This document shows, in pieces, positions 23,544-32,597 of a DNA stretch of 64,000 bases. The notes beneath the pieces were generated by a model. The model was not told the origin of the DNA, did not search any database, and worked only from the letters and a program-made list of their open reading frames with translations. Position numbers and translations under genes: made by a program. The DNA is from Ruminococcus sp. YRD2003. GTDB taxonomy: Bacteria > Bacillota > Clostridia > Oscillospirales > Ruminococcaceae. Within the stretch, counting starts at the first letter, position 1. Each line of letters begins with the position of its first letter. The stretch spans positions 219,540 through 283,539 of the forward strand of contig FNZT01000004.1 in the NCBI GenBank assembly GCA_900109435.1, given 5' to 3'.

Positions 23544-26267
23544 ATGAAAAATTTCAAGAGAATAGCAGCAGCGGCTCTTGCAGTCGCAGTATCGGCAGCA
23601 GCTACAGGCTCTATCGCATACGCGAAGAGCGGCAGCAAGTCGGAGAGTTCCGACAGCTCCGCAGACAAGTCCGACAAGCCCGCTCAGTCGGCGGCAAGGA
23701 CTCCCTCAGACAGCGAGGCATACAAGGACGAGACAGTGTACGTCCTCTGCAACACGGATTCGTCCGTGAAGAATGTTGTTGTCAGCGACTGGCTGAAGAA
23801 CGCCCCTGCACTGAGCAGTATCAGTGACATCTCAGACCTTAATGACATCGTCAATGTCAAGGGCGATGAGAAGTTCACGCAGTCGGGCGATTCCCTCGAC
23901 TGGAACGCAGACGGCAGCGATATCTATTACAAGGGCACTACAGATAAAGAACTTCCCGTGGACGTGAAAATAACCTACTTCCTTGACGGCAGGGAGATAT
24001 CCCCCGCCGAACTCGCAGGTAAGAGCGGTCACATCACTATCCGCTGGGACTACACGAACAAACAGAAAGTTACAAAAGAAATAAACGGCAAAAAGACTGA
24101 GCTCTACGTGCCTTTCATGGCAGCGAGCGCAGCAGTCCTCGACACGGAGAGATTCATGAATGTTGAGGTCACAAACGGAAAGGTCATATCAGACGGCAAC
24201 AGGCTCATCGCGGTAGGAGCGGCATTCCCCGGACTGACCGAGAGCCTCGCTCTTGACGAGGTAAAGTCAATGGACATACAGCTCCCCGAGAGCTTCGAGC
24301 TCTCTGCGGACGTCAAGAATTTCGAGATGAACACTTCCGTAACGGTCGTATCGAACGAGATATTCTCGCAGCTTGAACTCGATGACAATTTCGATATGGG
24401 CGACCTCGAAGGCAAGCTGCGCGAGCTCAGCGACGGTGCGGCTCAGCTCACCGAAGGCACAGCTAAGCTGTACGACGGTATCGGTGAACTTGCTGAAAAG
24501 TCTGGCGACCTCACGAGCGGTATCGACAAGCTCTATGACGGTTCACAGCAGCTCCAAAAGGGGACGGGCGACCTCAGCAGCGGCGCAAAGCAGCTCGCAG
24601 ACGGTACCAAGACTCTCTCGGAGTCTACAGCTGAATTCGGCGAGGGAGTCAGCTCCGCGAAGGACGGCTCGGGCAAGCTTGTGAGCGGTCTCGGACAGGT
24701 GAAGGACGGCTCGGGCGAACTTGTGAGCGGAGCGGAAAAGGTGAATAAAGGTGCTGAGGCACTGGAAAGCGGTCTTTCAGATGCAAAAACAGGCTCCGAC
24801 GAACTGGTAAAAGGCTTCGCAGAGGTGAATAAAGGTTCTCAGGCACTTTCCGAAGGGGCGGCGCAGCTCGGCGGCGGTATCGGCACTCTTGCTGACGGCA
24901 GCTCCAAGCTCAAAGACGGCTCCGCACAGGTTTCCACGGGGGCAGCAGCTCTCTCCGAGGGCGCGGCAACGCTCAGCAGCTCTGCGGGGCAGCTCTCAAC
25001 AGGTATCAGCTCCGCAAAGTCTGGCGCAGACTCGCTCTCAGAAGGTATAGCTTCCGCAAAATCGGGTGCGGATACGCTCAGTGCGGGAGCTTCACAGCTC
25101 ACAACTGGGGCAGACCAGCTCGCGGCAGGAGCATCACAGGTAGCACAGGGCGCAGAACAGCTCACAGCGGGCATAGGCGCAGCAGGTGAAGGTCTTGACG
25201 CAACTATAGCTGCCAACGAACAGGCTCTCGCGGCATTGCAGGCATTGTATCAGGCTTCTCCCTCACAGGAGCTCGCAGTCGCGGTCGGCACTTTACAAAA
25301 GACGATAGATTCACAGAAGCAGATAGCTGCCTCCATGAAGGACGGCGGGCAGCTCAAAGACGGTGCAGCAGCAGTATCCGCGGGCGCAGGTCAGCTCAAC
25401 ACGGGTGCGGGCTCGCTCTCAGCGGGCGCTAAGGAGATAGGCGGCGGACTTGACAAGCTCTCCGCAGGTCTTGGCGCGGCTCAGACAGGCACTTCTCAGT
25501 TGCAGCAGGGAATGGCACAGCTTGACGAGGGCGGCAAAGCTCTCGCGGCGGGTGCAGACAAGCTCTCGGGCTCGTCATTACAGCTCGCGGCAGGTGCTAA
25601 GTCGGTATCAGACGGTGCGGTACAGCTCGACGGCGGCATAGCTGCACTCTCGTCGGGCAGCGGCAGCCTCACAGGCGGACTTGAGCAGCTCATCGCGGGC
25701 ATCGCACAGCTCTCCGCGGGCAATACCTCACTCAACAGCGGACTTGCACAGCTCTCTGCGGGCGCATATGACCTGAAGAGCGGCACAGCGCAGCTCTATG
25801 CGGGCGCAGGAGCTCTCAACGACGGCATAGGTCAGGCTTATGCGGGTTCGTATGCTCTTGACAACGGTCTCGGTCAGCTCGTTACTGCAAGCGGTCAGCT
25901 TGGCGGCGGTGCTGATACGATATATCAGAATATGCTCAAGCTCAGCACGGGCGCGGAGCAGCTCAACAGCGGCGCGGGAGCTTTGTACACGGGAATAGGT
26001 ACTCTTCACGACAGCGTACCCGCTCTCACAAGCGGTATCGGTCAGCTGAAGGACGGTGCAAAGCAGCTCAACGACGGCATGAACAAGTTCAACGACGAGG
26101 GTATCAGCAAGCTGAGCGAGGTCATGGACGAGGCTCTGCCCGATATCACCGAGCGCTTTAAGGCAGTACGTGATGCTGCCAAGGATTACGGCACATTCTC
26201 GGGCAAGTCGGATGATATGGACGGCAGCGTGAAGTTCATCTACGTATTTGACGGCACATCAAATTGA
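23544..26267 (+). CDS. very large secreted Leu-Gly heptad-repeat protein
   Basis: 907 residues. Signal peptide 1 to about 27, a non-repetitive region to about 290, then roughly 70 copies of a seven-residue X-X-X-Leu-X-X-Gly unit (about 292-849; examples AAQLTEG, TKTLSES, ADQLAAG), interrupted once near 550-603 by a non-repeat helical segment, and a short C-terminal domain ending DGSVKFIYVFDG. Such repeats are known beside MMPL and in YhgE/Pip proteins, where transmembrane helices follow; none are present here, so the protein should be extracytoplasmic. ATG 23544 fits AGAGAGG 10 bases upstream better than ATG 23535. Probably works with the MMPL transporter as an external rod or periplasmic-space adaptor (inference). 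Confidence 0.85.
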   Translation: MKNFKRIAAAALAVAVSAAATGSIAYAKSGSKSESSDSSADKSDKPAQSAARTPSDSEAYKDETVYVLCNTDSSVKNVVVSDWLKNAPALSSISDISDLNDIVNVKGDEKFTQSGDSLDWNADGSDIYYKGTTDKELPVDVKITYFLDGREISPAELAGKSGHITIRWDYTNKQKVTKEINGKKTELYVPFMAASAAVLDTERFMNVEVTNGKVISDGNRLIAVGAAFPGLTESLALDEVKSMDIQLPESFELSADVKNFEMNTSVTVVSNEIFSQLELDDNFDMGDLEGKLRELSDGAAQLTEGTAKLYDGIGELAEKSGDLTSGIDKLYDGSQQLQKGTGDLSSGAKQLADGTKTLSESTAEFGEGVSSAKDGSGKLVSGLGQVKDGSGELVSGAEKVNKGAEALESGLSDAKTGSDELVKGFAEVNKGSQALSEGAAQLGGGIGTLADGSSKLKDGSAQVSTGAAALSEGAATLSSSAGQLSTGISSAKSGADSLSEGIASAKSGADTLSAGASQLTTGADQLAAGASQVAQGAEQLTAGIGAAGEGLDATIAANEQALAALQALYQASPSQELAVAVGTLQKTIDSQKQIAASMKDGGQLKDGAAAVSAGAGQLNTGAGSLSAGAKEIGGGLDKLSAGLGAAQTGTSQLQQGMAQLDEGGKALAAGADKLSGSSLQLAAGAKSVSDGAVQLDGGIAALSSGSGSLTGGLEQLIAGIAQLSAGNTSLNSGLAQLSAGAYDLKSGTAQLYAGAGALNDGIGQAYAGSYALDNGLGQLVTASGQLGGGADTIYQNMLKLSTGAEQLNSGAGALYTGIGTLHDSVPALTSGIGQLKDGAKQLNDGMNKFNDEGISKLSEVMDEALPDITERFKAVRDAAKDYGTFSGKSDDMDGSVKFIYVFDGTSN

Positions 26268-26306
26268 CAGTTTCATTCATAATAGTTCCTCATATATAAA
26301 AAGAAG

Positions 26307-26338
26307 AAGCGGGATAGAGTCATCTATCCCGCTTTTTC
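26307..26338. terminator. bidirectional terminator after the heptad gene
   Basis: AAGCGGGATAGA (26307-26318), GTCA loop, TCTATCCCGCTT (26323-26334) then TTTCTTT; A-rich on the other side, so it also ends the converging LRR operon. Confidence 0.85.
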
Positions 26339-26339
26339 T

Positions 26340-27728
26340 TTATTCTTTATTCTTTTCGTTTTTCGGGGCCTCGTCCGAGTCGTCGAGTATTTTTTCATAG
26401 CTCTCCTCCTCAAGGCGTTCCTGCTCTGCCTTCTTAGCGGACTTTGACGGGCTCTTTCTGCCCTTTGCCATGAGAACTACCGCGAGCACTATTGCGGCGA
26501 GCAGCAGTGCAGCAGCCACGATAAGGAAGGCGTACCGCTTCAGGCTCTTGTCCACGTAGGAGAAGTCGAGCTTGTTTGTCCGCGCGTAGCTCTCGCCCGC
26601 ACTGCCTGTGAACACGCTCATTTTGAAGGACTTGTCAGCGACGTACTCCCCTTCCGCGTCGAGGGTATAGCCGAAAGCGTGCTGACTTATCTTGCTGACG
26701 CTTTTGGGCATATTCACCTGAGCGAGCTCGGGACAGTCAAGGAAAGCACCCTCGCCGATAGCTGACACGCCTTCGGGGATGACAGCCTTGTTCAGAGAGG
26801 AGCATCCGAGGAAAGCTCCGTCGCCGATAGTGTCGAGCGTTATCGGGAAGTCGAGCGATTCGAGCGCCGTGCAGTATTTGAAAGCGATAGGTGCGATATT
26901 GGTCAGACCTGAGTTGAAGTCGATTTTTTTCAGGCTCGTGCAGTAGCTGAAAGCACTTTCTCCGATGTCTGTCACGGACGAGGGGAGGTAGAGCTCCGTC
27001 ATCTTAACGCATACCGAGAAAGCGCCGGGTTCGATGTACTTGACCTCGTTTCTTATGTAGACCTCGCCGCTGAGGTCTGTGGATGCACGGTAGATGTTCT
27101 GCATACTGCTGTTGTAGAGTATGCCGTCCTCAAACACAAAAGCACCGCATTTTGAGGAGTCTATGTCGGTGATGCTGCTGCACTGGGCAAAAGCCATAGC
27201 GCCGATAGAACTGAGCTCGCCCGGGAGCTTGACTTTTTTGAGCTTCGAGCAGTTGTAGAAGGCATAATTGCCTATCGTGCTGACCTTGTCGGGGATATCC
27301 ACCGATTCGAGCCTTGTGCAGCCCATGAACACACCTGTTTCAAGCTTGGTGATACGGCTCGGGAGCGTCACCTTTTTCAGTGAGGTGCAGCCTGCGAAGG
27401 CATTTGAACCTATATCGGTTATGGTATCGGGAATGTTGAGCTCCTCGATGTAGGTGCAGCTCTGGAAAGCATTGTCAGCTATGGCGGTTATAGCGTAGCC
27501 GTTGCGGAGCTCGGGCACTTCGGTAAGGATAGAGGTCGTATCGCATTTTGTTATCGTGTACGTACCGTCTATGAGCTCATAGGTGAAGCTGCCGTCGGAG
27601 AGCTCCTCACCGACCTCTGCGTTGTCGACGACCGCAAACGCGGGGAAGCTTGTGAGCGAGCCTGCGAACAACACGGTGCAGAGCACTGCCGCCGCGAGCT
27701 TAGTTATCCTCTTCGTCAGCTTCATCAT
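26340..27728 (-). CDS. membrane-anchored BspA-type LRR protein
   Basis: 462 residues. Signal peptide (about 1-32), then BspA/LRR_5 leucine-rich repeats (about 85-370) with the recurring pattern IxxxAFxxCxxLxxVxLPxxxxxIG, a transmembrane helix near 398-420 and a lysine/glutamate-rich cytoplasmic tail. The repeats face outside and are of the kind that bind host or plant surfaces or other proteins; the ligand is unknown. Its start lies inside the end of the upstream LRR gene (29-base overlap), so the two are translated from one mRNA. Confidence 0.88.
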   Translation of the reverse strand: MMKLTKRITKLAAAVLCTVLFAGSLTSFPAFAVVDNAEVGEELSDGSFTYELIDGTYTITKCDTTSILTEVPELRNGYAITAIADNAFQSCTYIEELNIPDTITDIGSNAFAGCTSLKKVTLPSRITKLETGVFMGCTRLESVDIPDKVSTIGNYAFYNCSKLKKVKLPGELSSIGAMAFAQCSSITDIDSSKCGAFVFEDGILYNSSMQNIYRASTDLSGEVYIRNEVKYIEPGAFSVCVKMTELYLPSSVTDIGESAFSYCTSLKKIDFNSGLTNIAPIAFKYCTALESLDFPITLDTIGDGAFLGCSSLNKAVIPEGVSAIGEGAFLDCPELAQVNMPKSVSKISQHAFGYTLDAEGEYVADKSFKMSVFTGSAGESYARTNKLDFSYVDKSLKRYAFLIVAAALLLAAIVLAVVLMAKGRKSPSKSAKKAEQERLEEESYEKILDDSDEAPKNEKNKE

Positions 27729-29808
27729 CTGCCTCCTCTCCGTCGTTCTCGGTGGCTTTTTCCTCTGCTTTTTCAGGCTTGACAGCTGCCTTTTTTCCTG
27801 CGGGAGCGGAAGCCTTTTTCTTCTTCATCGACTTGCCCGTCACAACTCCTATGGTACCGAGCACTGCCGCCGCGATAATGCCTATTATAACGTACAGGAA
27901 TCCCCTGTTTACGTTCGCGTCTGCGATGCCGACAGTATTGGTGACAACGTTTATGCCGCAAGCTTTAGCGTACTTGTAGGCAGTCGTATCCTCATTGGTG
28001 TATATGGTGTAGCCCTCAATAACGGAGTAGGGGTTCTCTGCGCTTGATACGCCGTTCTGTATCTCCGTTGCAAGCTGAGAGTCGTATACGTAGCCGAAGG
28101 CATAATCGGCGATGTCGGCGAGTTTCTCACCGAGACGCACGCTTTTCAGCTCGGGGCAGGCGAAGAACGCACAGTAGCCGACAGACTCAAGGTCATTTGA
28201 AAATTTGACCTTGCTGAGCTTGTCACAGGTCTCGAATGCGTAGCTGCCTATCTTTTTCACGTGTGATATATCGACCTCTTCGAGGTATGGATTGCCGCAG
28301 AAAGCAGACATGGATATTTCCTCTGCGCTTGCAGGAGCCGTGAACTTCTTGTCCTGCTTGCCGCGGGGGTAAACGTGGATAGTTTTCTTGTCGGTATCAT
28401 AGAGCACACCGTCCTGTGACGAGAATGCTCCGCCCTCGCCTTCGGTCACGGTTATCGACTCAAGAGCGGCGCAGTCCACAAAGGGTTCGCTGCCCTCAAT
28501 GTACTCACAGCTTCCAGGGATGGTGAGCTTTTTCAGGTTTGAAGAGAACATATTCTCGCCGATAGTTTTCAGACCTTCGGGCAGGATTATCTCGCTCGCC
28601 TCATTCGTAACGAAAGCGCCCTTGTACAGACCGACTATCTGATGCCCGTCCATTTCGGCGGGGACGGTGATGACATCGTCCATAGACACGCAGAAGGTGA
28701 TATAAGCCTCGCCGTCTATGAGGGCGTATTCGTAGTCCTCATAGGAGTGCTTGTCAAGCTTGTTGTAGTCCTCCTCCGCCTCGGCAGCAGCAACAGACTT
28801 GAAGGTGAAATCGTTCTGATAGCCGTATTCATTGTCAGCGTCCTTGCAGTACTGCTCGGCGATAGTGCCCGGAGTACCTATGATGACGAAGTCGCTGTCC
28901 ATATTCTCGTTCTCGTCATAGCCGAATGCACAGTAGCCTATCTCCTCGATAGAAGCGGGGATAGTTACCTGTTTGAGGGCGGTACCCGCGAAGGCGCTCT
29001 GTCTGATGACGGCTATCTGCGGGGGAAGCTCGACCTCAGCGAGCTTCGAGCAGCCGAAGAATGCCGCAAGAGCGATCTCGGTCGTAGAGTCGGAGAACTT
29101 GACGGAGGTGAGTGCGGTATCCTTGATGAAAGCCATAACATCGATGTACTCGATAGCTGTGCCGCTCATATCTATCTCTTCAAGGAAGGAGCAGAAGCTG
29201 AACGAATGGCGTCCGACAGTTTTCAGCGAGCTCGGAAGAGTTATCTTCTTCAGCCTTGACTCGGCAAAGCCTGCGACGCCTATTTCCTCTGTCCCTTCGG
29301 GAACAGCATAGCTTTCGCGCTCGTTCGCACAGGGATAATGCAACAGCTTCTTCATATCCTTTGAGAAGAGCACACCGTCTTCAGAGCGGTAATTCTTGTT
29401 GTCAGCCGCGACCTCTATCTCGGTAAGGTTGAGGCAGGAGGCGAATGGGTCGTCGGTGGATATGTACTCTATGCCCACGGGAATGATTATCTTTTCAGCA
29501 TGGCTGCCGAGAAACGCGTCCGTAGCGAGCTCGGTAACAGGCTTGCCGCCGAGGGTATCGGGCACCGTGATCTCCTTGTCCTCGAGAGTATTGCCTATGA
29601 TAACGGCATTGCCGTCAGTGTCAACGATATAGCGGAAACCGCCTTCCTCCTCGCCTTCGGGTTCCTCGTCGGGAGCAGTCTCGGCTTCATCGGAGACAGC
29701 GGAGGTCTCCTCATCCGCAGCATAGCCCGACATCATGGGGAGAGCGGTATTTCCGAGACAGAGAAGCAGTCCCATAAGGAAAGCAGCCGTCTTTTTGTGG
29801 TTTTTCAT
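27700..29808 (-). CDS. membrane-anchored BspA-type LRR protein, two repeat blocks
   Basis: 702 residues. Signal peptide (1-31), acidic Glu-rich linker (35-57), a first LRR_5 block (about 60-315), a spacer, a second block (about 360-600), a transmembrane helix near 635-657 and a Lys/Ala/Glu cytoplasmic tail. Each block opens with a similar VDTDGNAVI- or ALIDGEAYI-like strand, suggesting internal duplication. Same topology as the downstream gene; together they look like a pair of surface adhesins or receptors with short charged cytoplasmic tails. Confidence 0.88.
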   Translation of the reverse strand: MKNHKKTAAFLMGLLLCLGNTALPMMSGYAADEETSAVSDEAETAPDEEPEGEEEGGFRYIVDTDGNAVIIGNTLEDKEITVPDTLGGKPVTELATDAFLGSHAEKIIIPVGIEYISTDDPFASCLNLTEIEVAADNKNYRSEDGVLFSKDMKKLLHYPCANERESYAVPEGTEEIGVAGFAESRLKKITLPSSLKTVGRHSFSFCSFLEEIDMSGTAIEYIDVMAFIKDTALTSVKFSDSTTEIALAAFFGCSKLAEVELPPQIAVIRQSAFAGTALKQVTIPASIEEIGYCAFGYDENENMDSDFVIIGTPGTIAEQYCKDADNEYGYQNDFTFKSVAAAEAEEDYNKLDKHSYEDYEYALIDGEAYITFCVSMDDVITVPAEMDGHQIVGLYKGAFVTNEASEIILPEGLKTIGENMFSSNLKKLTIPGSCEYIEGSEPFVDCAALESITVTEGEGGAFSSQDGVLYDTDKKTIHVYPRGKQDKKFTAPASAEEISMSAFCGNPYLEEVDISHVKKIGSYAFETCDKLSKVKFSNDLESVGYCAFFACPELKSVRLGEKLADIADYAFGYVYDSQLATEIQNGVSSAENPYSVIEGYTIYTNEDTTAYKYAKACGINVVTNTVGIADANVNRGFLYVIIGIIAAAVLGTIGVVTGKSMKKKKASAPAGKKAAVKPEKAEEKATENDGEEADDEADEEDN

Positions 29809-29854
29809 GTTTTTCCCTCTCTTTTTTGCATTTCTGCATAATTAGACATCAAAC

Positions 29855-29883
29855 ATTATACCACAAAGAACAGCGGATTGCAA
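29855..29883 (-). promoter_or_regulatory. sigma-A promoter of the LRR gene pair
   Basis: Minus strand TTGCAA (29878-29883), 17 bases, TATAAT (29855-29860). Confidence 0.75.
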
Positions 29884-29999
29884 CGGATTTCACACACATT
29901 TCCGCTTTCACACAAGTTTTTCATAGTTTGCGGCTGTGCGTGCGGATATCGGAGCTGACGACAAAACAATATAATCTACCTATAACATTAATATTTCTG

Positions 30000-30028
30000 T
30001 TGACAACGCACGGGCAAAGATTTATAAT
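30000..30028 (+). promoter_or_regulatory. sigma-A promoter of the GDPD gene
   Basis: TTGACA (30000-30005), 17 bases, TATAAT (30023-30028). The 309-base gap 29809-30117 holds this promoter, the divergent LRR promoter and a leader with small GC-rich stems (GCCG...CGGC near 30045-30060). Confidence 0.85.
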
Positions 30029-30098
30029 TAGTGTGTGCCCGACAGCCGCTTTACGGCGGGCTCTGCCTTCCGAACGGCTCTCGGGAGAGCACAATAAA

Positions 30099-30137
30099 AT
30101 GGAAAAAGTATATCGGAATGAAAAAGAATTTTTTTAA
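30099..30137 (+). CDS. possible 12-codon leader peptide overlapping the GDPD start
   Basis: ATG 30099 to TAA 30137 encodes MEKVYRNEKEFF. It has a good ribosome-binding site (GGGAGA at 30082-30087), whereas the main gene start at 30118 has none, so translation of the main gene may be coupled to this leader. No sequence comparison supports it as a conserved peptide. Confidence 0.25.
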   Translation: MEKVYRNEKEFF

Positions 30138-31944
30138 GTCTATCGGAGTGTTCATAAGAGCACTGCCCGATGTTTTGCTGTACGAGCTTATCTTCAAGCT
30201 CCTGCTCCTCTCTGTTGGGGCTCCCCTGCTCACGCTTCTTCTGAAGCTGACCATGAAAATATCACGTGTTCGCTATCTCTCCGACGAGAAGGTGTGGATA
30301 TACCTCAAAAACCCCGCGACGTTGATCGCGCTGCTGCTCATACTCTTCTTTTCGGCGGTGTTCTCATTCGTTGAGCTGTCGGGACTGACGGCGTGCTATT
30401 CCTGTTACTACAAGGGAGAGCGGCTGTCGGTGATCGGTATGTTCCGAACGGGCTACCACGCGTTCAAGAAGGCTTTCCGCGGCAAGGGGCTGCTATGCTT
30501 CCTGACATTCATGGTGTATATGCCTATTGCGCAGTACACTATCTCCTCGGGTATATTTCTCGCACCGATACTGCCGATACTCCGCGACGCATTCCGCGCG
30601 ATAAACACACGCGGAGCGCTTGCTGTATATATCGGCTTGCAGATACTTTTCGCGATACTCATAGTCAGCCGCAGCTACAGTCTGCATTTTCTTGTCCTGA
30701 CCGACAAGCCGTTCTATGACTGCATTCAGGAGAGCCGAAAGCTCATCATCGGACAGAAGATGAAATACGTCCTCTCGTTCGTGTTCTGGACGCTCTTCAT
30801 CATCGCAGCCATTGCCGTTATCACATTCACAGTAAGCTTTGCGGTGCTGCTTTTCATCAAGGGCATCTCGAGTTCTGACAAGGCGCTCATCTCGTCGTTG
30901 AAGGTGCTCAGGTACGAGGGCGAGATATTCGCCGCAATTGCAGCCTTCATCTCCACGCCTATCGTCATGTGCTGGCTGACGAGCAGATTCTTTCTTGATG
31001 TCCCCGAGGATACAAAGATAACTCTCCCCGAGCGCACGACCTACAAACTCGGCAGGGCGGCGAGGGTGATACTGTATGTCTCGATAATCTCGGCGAGCCT
31101 GCTGCTCAACTACTCCTACATCAGTGCGCTCCACAAGGGCAACATCAACCTCAACGTCGGAATAATCACACGTACGCAGGTAACGGCTCACCGCGGCTGC
31201 TCGAAGGACGCCCCCGAGAATACGCTCTACGCCTTTGAGAAGGCGCTCGAGAGCAACACGGACTACATTGAACTCGATGTCCAGCTGACCAAGGACGAGC
31301 AGCTTGTGGTGTTCCACGACGAAAAGCTTGACCGTGCCACCCACGGCAAGGGAAAGCTCAGTGACTACACCTATGATGAGCTTCAGGAACTGAACGTCAT
31401 AAGCAAATACGTCAGCGAGGAGGATTTCCCCGATGCGCGTATACCGCTTCTTACAGAGGTGTTCGAGCTCGTAGGCGATGAGAAGCTGTTCAATATTGAG
31501 ATAAAAGACCACGGAGATACGAACCTCACCGTTGAAAAGACGGTCGAAGCGATAAAGGAGTATGACATCGAAGGTTCGTGCTATGTCACATCTTTTTCGT
31601 ATTCGGCACTGAAAAAGGTGAAGCAGCTCGACCCAGACATCAAGACGGGGCTTATCGCAAATGTCGCAACAACTACGGCGTTCATGCAGATGAAGAACAT
31701 CGACGCACTTAGCATGAATCACTTGCTCGTCAATGCTACCGTCGTGAATAATGCGCACCAGAACGGCAAGCGTATATTCGTGTGGACGGTCAACAGTCAG
31801 AGCGAGATGGAGAAAATGATGGCTCTCGGAGTTGACAATATCATAACCGACTGTCCCGACCGTGCGTCAAAGGTGGTCTATTCGACTACTACGGGTGAAA
31901 AGGTCCTGAATGTACTGAAAGCTGTATTTGGTTCTTACTATTGA
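30118..31944 (+). CDS. glycerophosphodiester phosphodiesterase with membrane domain
   Basis: 608 residues. The first 345 form a multi-helix membrane domain of the type found in membrane-bound GDPD proteins. The catalytic TIM-barrel follows on the outer side: AHRG (His358), APENT, ELDVQLTKDEQLVVFHDEKLDR (metal-binding Glu/Asp and general-acid His) and a C-terminal VWTVN strand. It hydrolyses glycerophosphodiesters or related lipid or teichoic-acid headgroups. ATG 30118 is chosen because the protein then begins MKKNFFKSIG; the upstream frame to 30031 overlaps the promoter. Confidence 0.9.
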   Translation: MKKNFFKSIGVFIRALPDVLLYELIFKLLLLSVGAPLLTLLLKLTMKISRVRYLSDEKVWIYLKNPATLIALLLILFFSAVFSFVELSGLTACYSCYYKGERLSVIGMFRTGYHAFKKAFRGKGLLCFLTFMVYMPIAQYTISSGIFLAPILPILRDAFRAINTRGALAVYIGLQILFAILIVSRSYSLHFLVLTDKPFYDCIQESRKLIIGQKMKYVLSFVFWTLFIIAAIAVITFTVSFAVLLFIKGISSSDKALISSLKVLRYEGEIFAAIAAFISTPIVMCWLTSRFFLDVPEDTKITLPERTTYKLGRAARVILYVSIISASLLLNYSYISALHKGNINLNVGIITRTQVTAHRGCSKDAPENTLYAFEKALESNTDYIELDVQLTKDEQLVVFHDEKLDRATHGKGKLSDYTYDELQELNVISKYVSEEDFPDARIPLLTEVFELVGDEKLFNIEIKDHGDTNLTVEKTVEAIKEYDIEGSCYVTSFSYSALKKVKQLDPDIKTGLIANVATTTAFMQMKNIDALSMNHLLVNATVVNNAHQNGKRIFVWTVNSQSEMEKMMALGVDNIITDCPDRASKVVYSTTTGEKVLNVLKAVFGSYY

Positions 31945-32051
31945 TGTGTCAACCGAATTCCAATATTTAATTGCCGCATCAATACTGACCAATTGCAAAT
32001 CAGCTATCTGTTTTGTTGTTTCTGACCGAGAATATACTCCGAATATTAAAT

Positions 32052-32078
32052 AAGCCCGATACATCCGTATCGGGCTTT
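32052..32078 (+). terminator. hairpin terminator after the GDPD gene
   Basis: AAGCCCGATAC (32052-32062), ATCC loop, GTATCGGGCTT (32067-32077). The T run is short, so efficiency is uncertain. A degenerate GC palindrome (about 32117-32145) follows before the spoVS stop. Confidence 0.65.
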
Positions 32079-32149
32079 GCACTGTTTGTTTCGGTTTTTC
32101 TGATAGATGCTCCGTTTAGGGGGCAGGAGTTCTGCGCCCGCCCGAAGAT

Positions 32150-32410
32150 TCATCTCTGTTCACAGATAAGCTTGATAGCCGTTCTTTCCTCGCCGTCTAT
32201 CGTGATGTTTGCGAATGCGGGTATGCAGATGAGGTCGATACCTATAGGAGCAAGGTAGCCTCTTGCTATAGCAATAGCTTTTATCGCCTGATTCGACGCG
32301 CCTGCGCCTACTGCCTGTACCTCAACAGCTTTCTGCTCTCTGATCACTCCTGCGATAGCGCCTGCAACTGAGTTTGGTGTTGAATGTGATGATACTTTTA
32401 AGACTTCCAT
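32150..32410 (-). CDS. spoVS: stage V sporulation protein S
   Basis: 86-residue SpoVS, small Alba-like fold protein that affects septation and spore maturation. The sequence (LKVSSHSTPNSVAGAIAGVI, VGAGASNQAIKAIAIARGYL) is highly characteristic. AGGAGG precedes ATG 32410. It follows the ymdB-type gene on the same strand, a pairing common in Firmicutes, but has its own promoter and a 110-base leader without recognisable structure. Confidence 0.96.
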   Translation of the reverse strand: MEVLKVSSHSTPNSVAGAIAGVIREQKAVEVQAVGAGASNQAIKAIAIARGYLAPIGIDLICIPAFANITIDGEERTAIKLICEQR

Positions 32411-32545
32411 AGATAAGACCTCCTGTAATAGAATTTAGTTTTTCTCGTGTGTAATAAGCCGATGTCTGCACTGATGCTGCTGCTTTTGCTAAAAATTGAT
32501 ACAAAAATTCTTGCAAATAACGCAATAGTTTTAGTACATACATAC

Positions 32546-32574
32546 ATCATATCACAGTTTTTCCCAAATTGCAA
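32546..32574 (-). promoter_or_regulatory. sigma-A-like promoter of spoVS
   Basis: Minus strand TTGCAA (32569-32574), 17 bases, TATGAT (32546-32551). Confidence 0.65.
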
Positions 32575-32597
32575 TACTTTGGAAGAAACTTTGTAGA

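Noticed and set aside
24420-26090. CRISPR-like or satellite DNA
   Set aside because: The periodicity is at protein level (seven residues, 21 bases) with degenerate DNA and one open frame; no constant repeats with unique spacers.
30493-31758. 421-codon ORF antisense to the GDPD gene
   Set aside because: Shadow frame; the plus strand has intact catalytic motifs and a consensus promoter.
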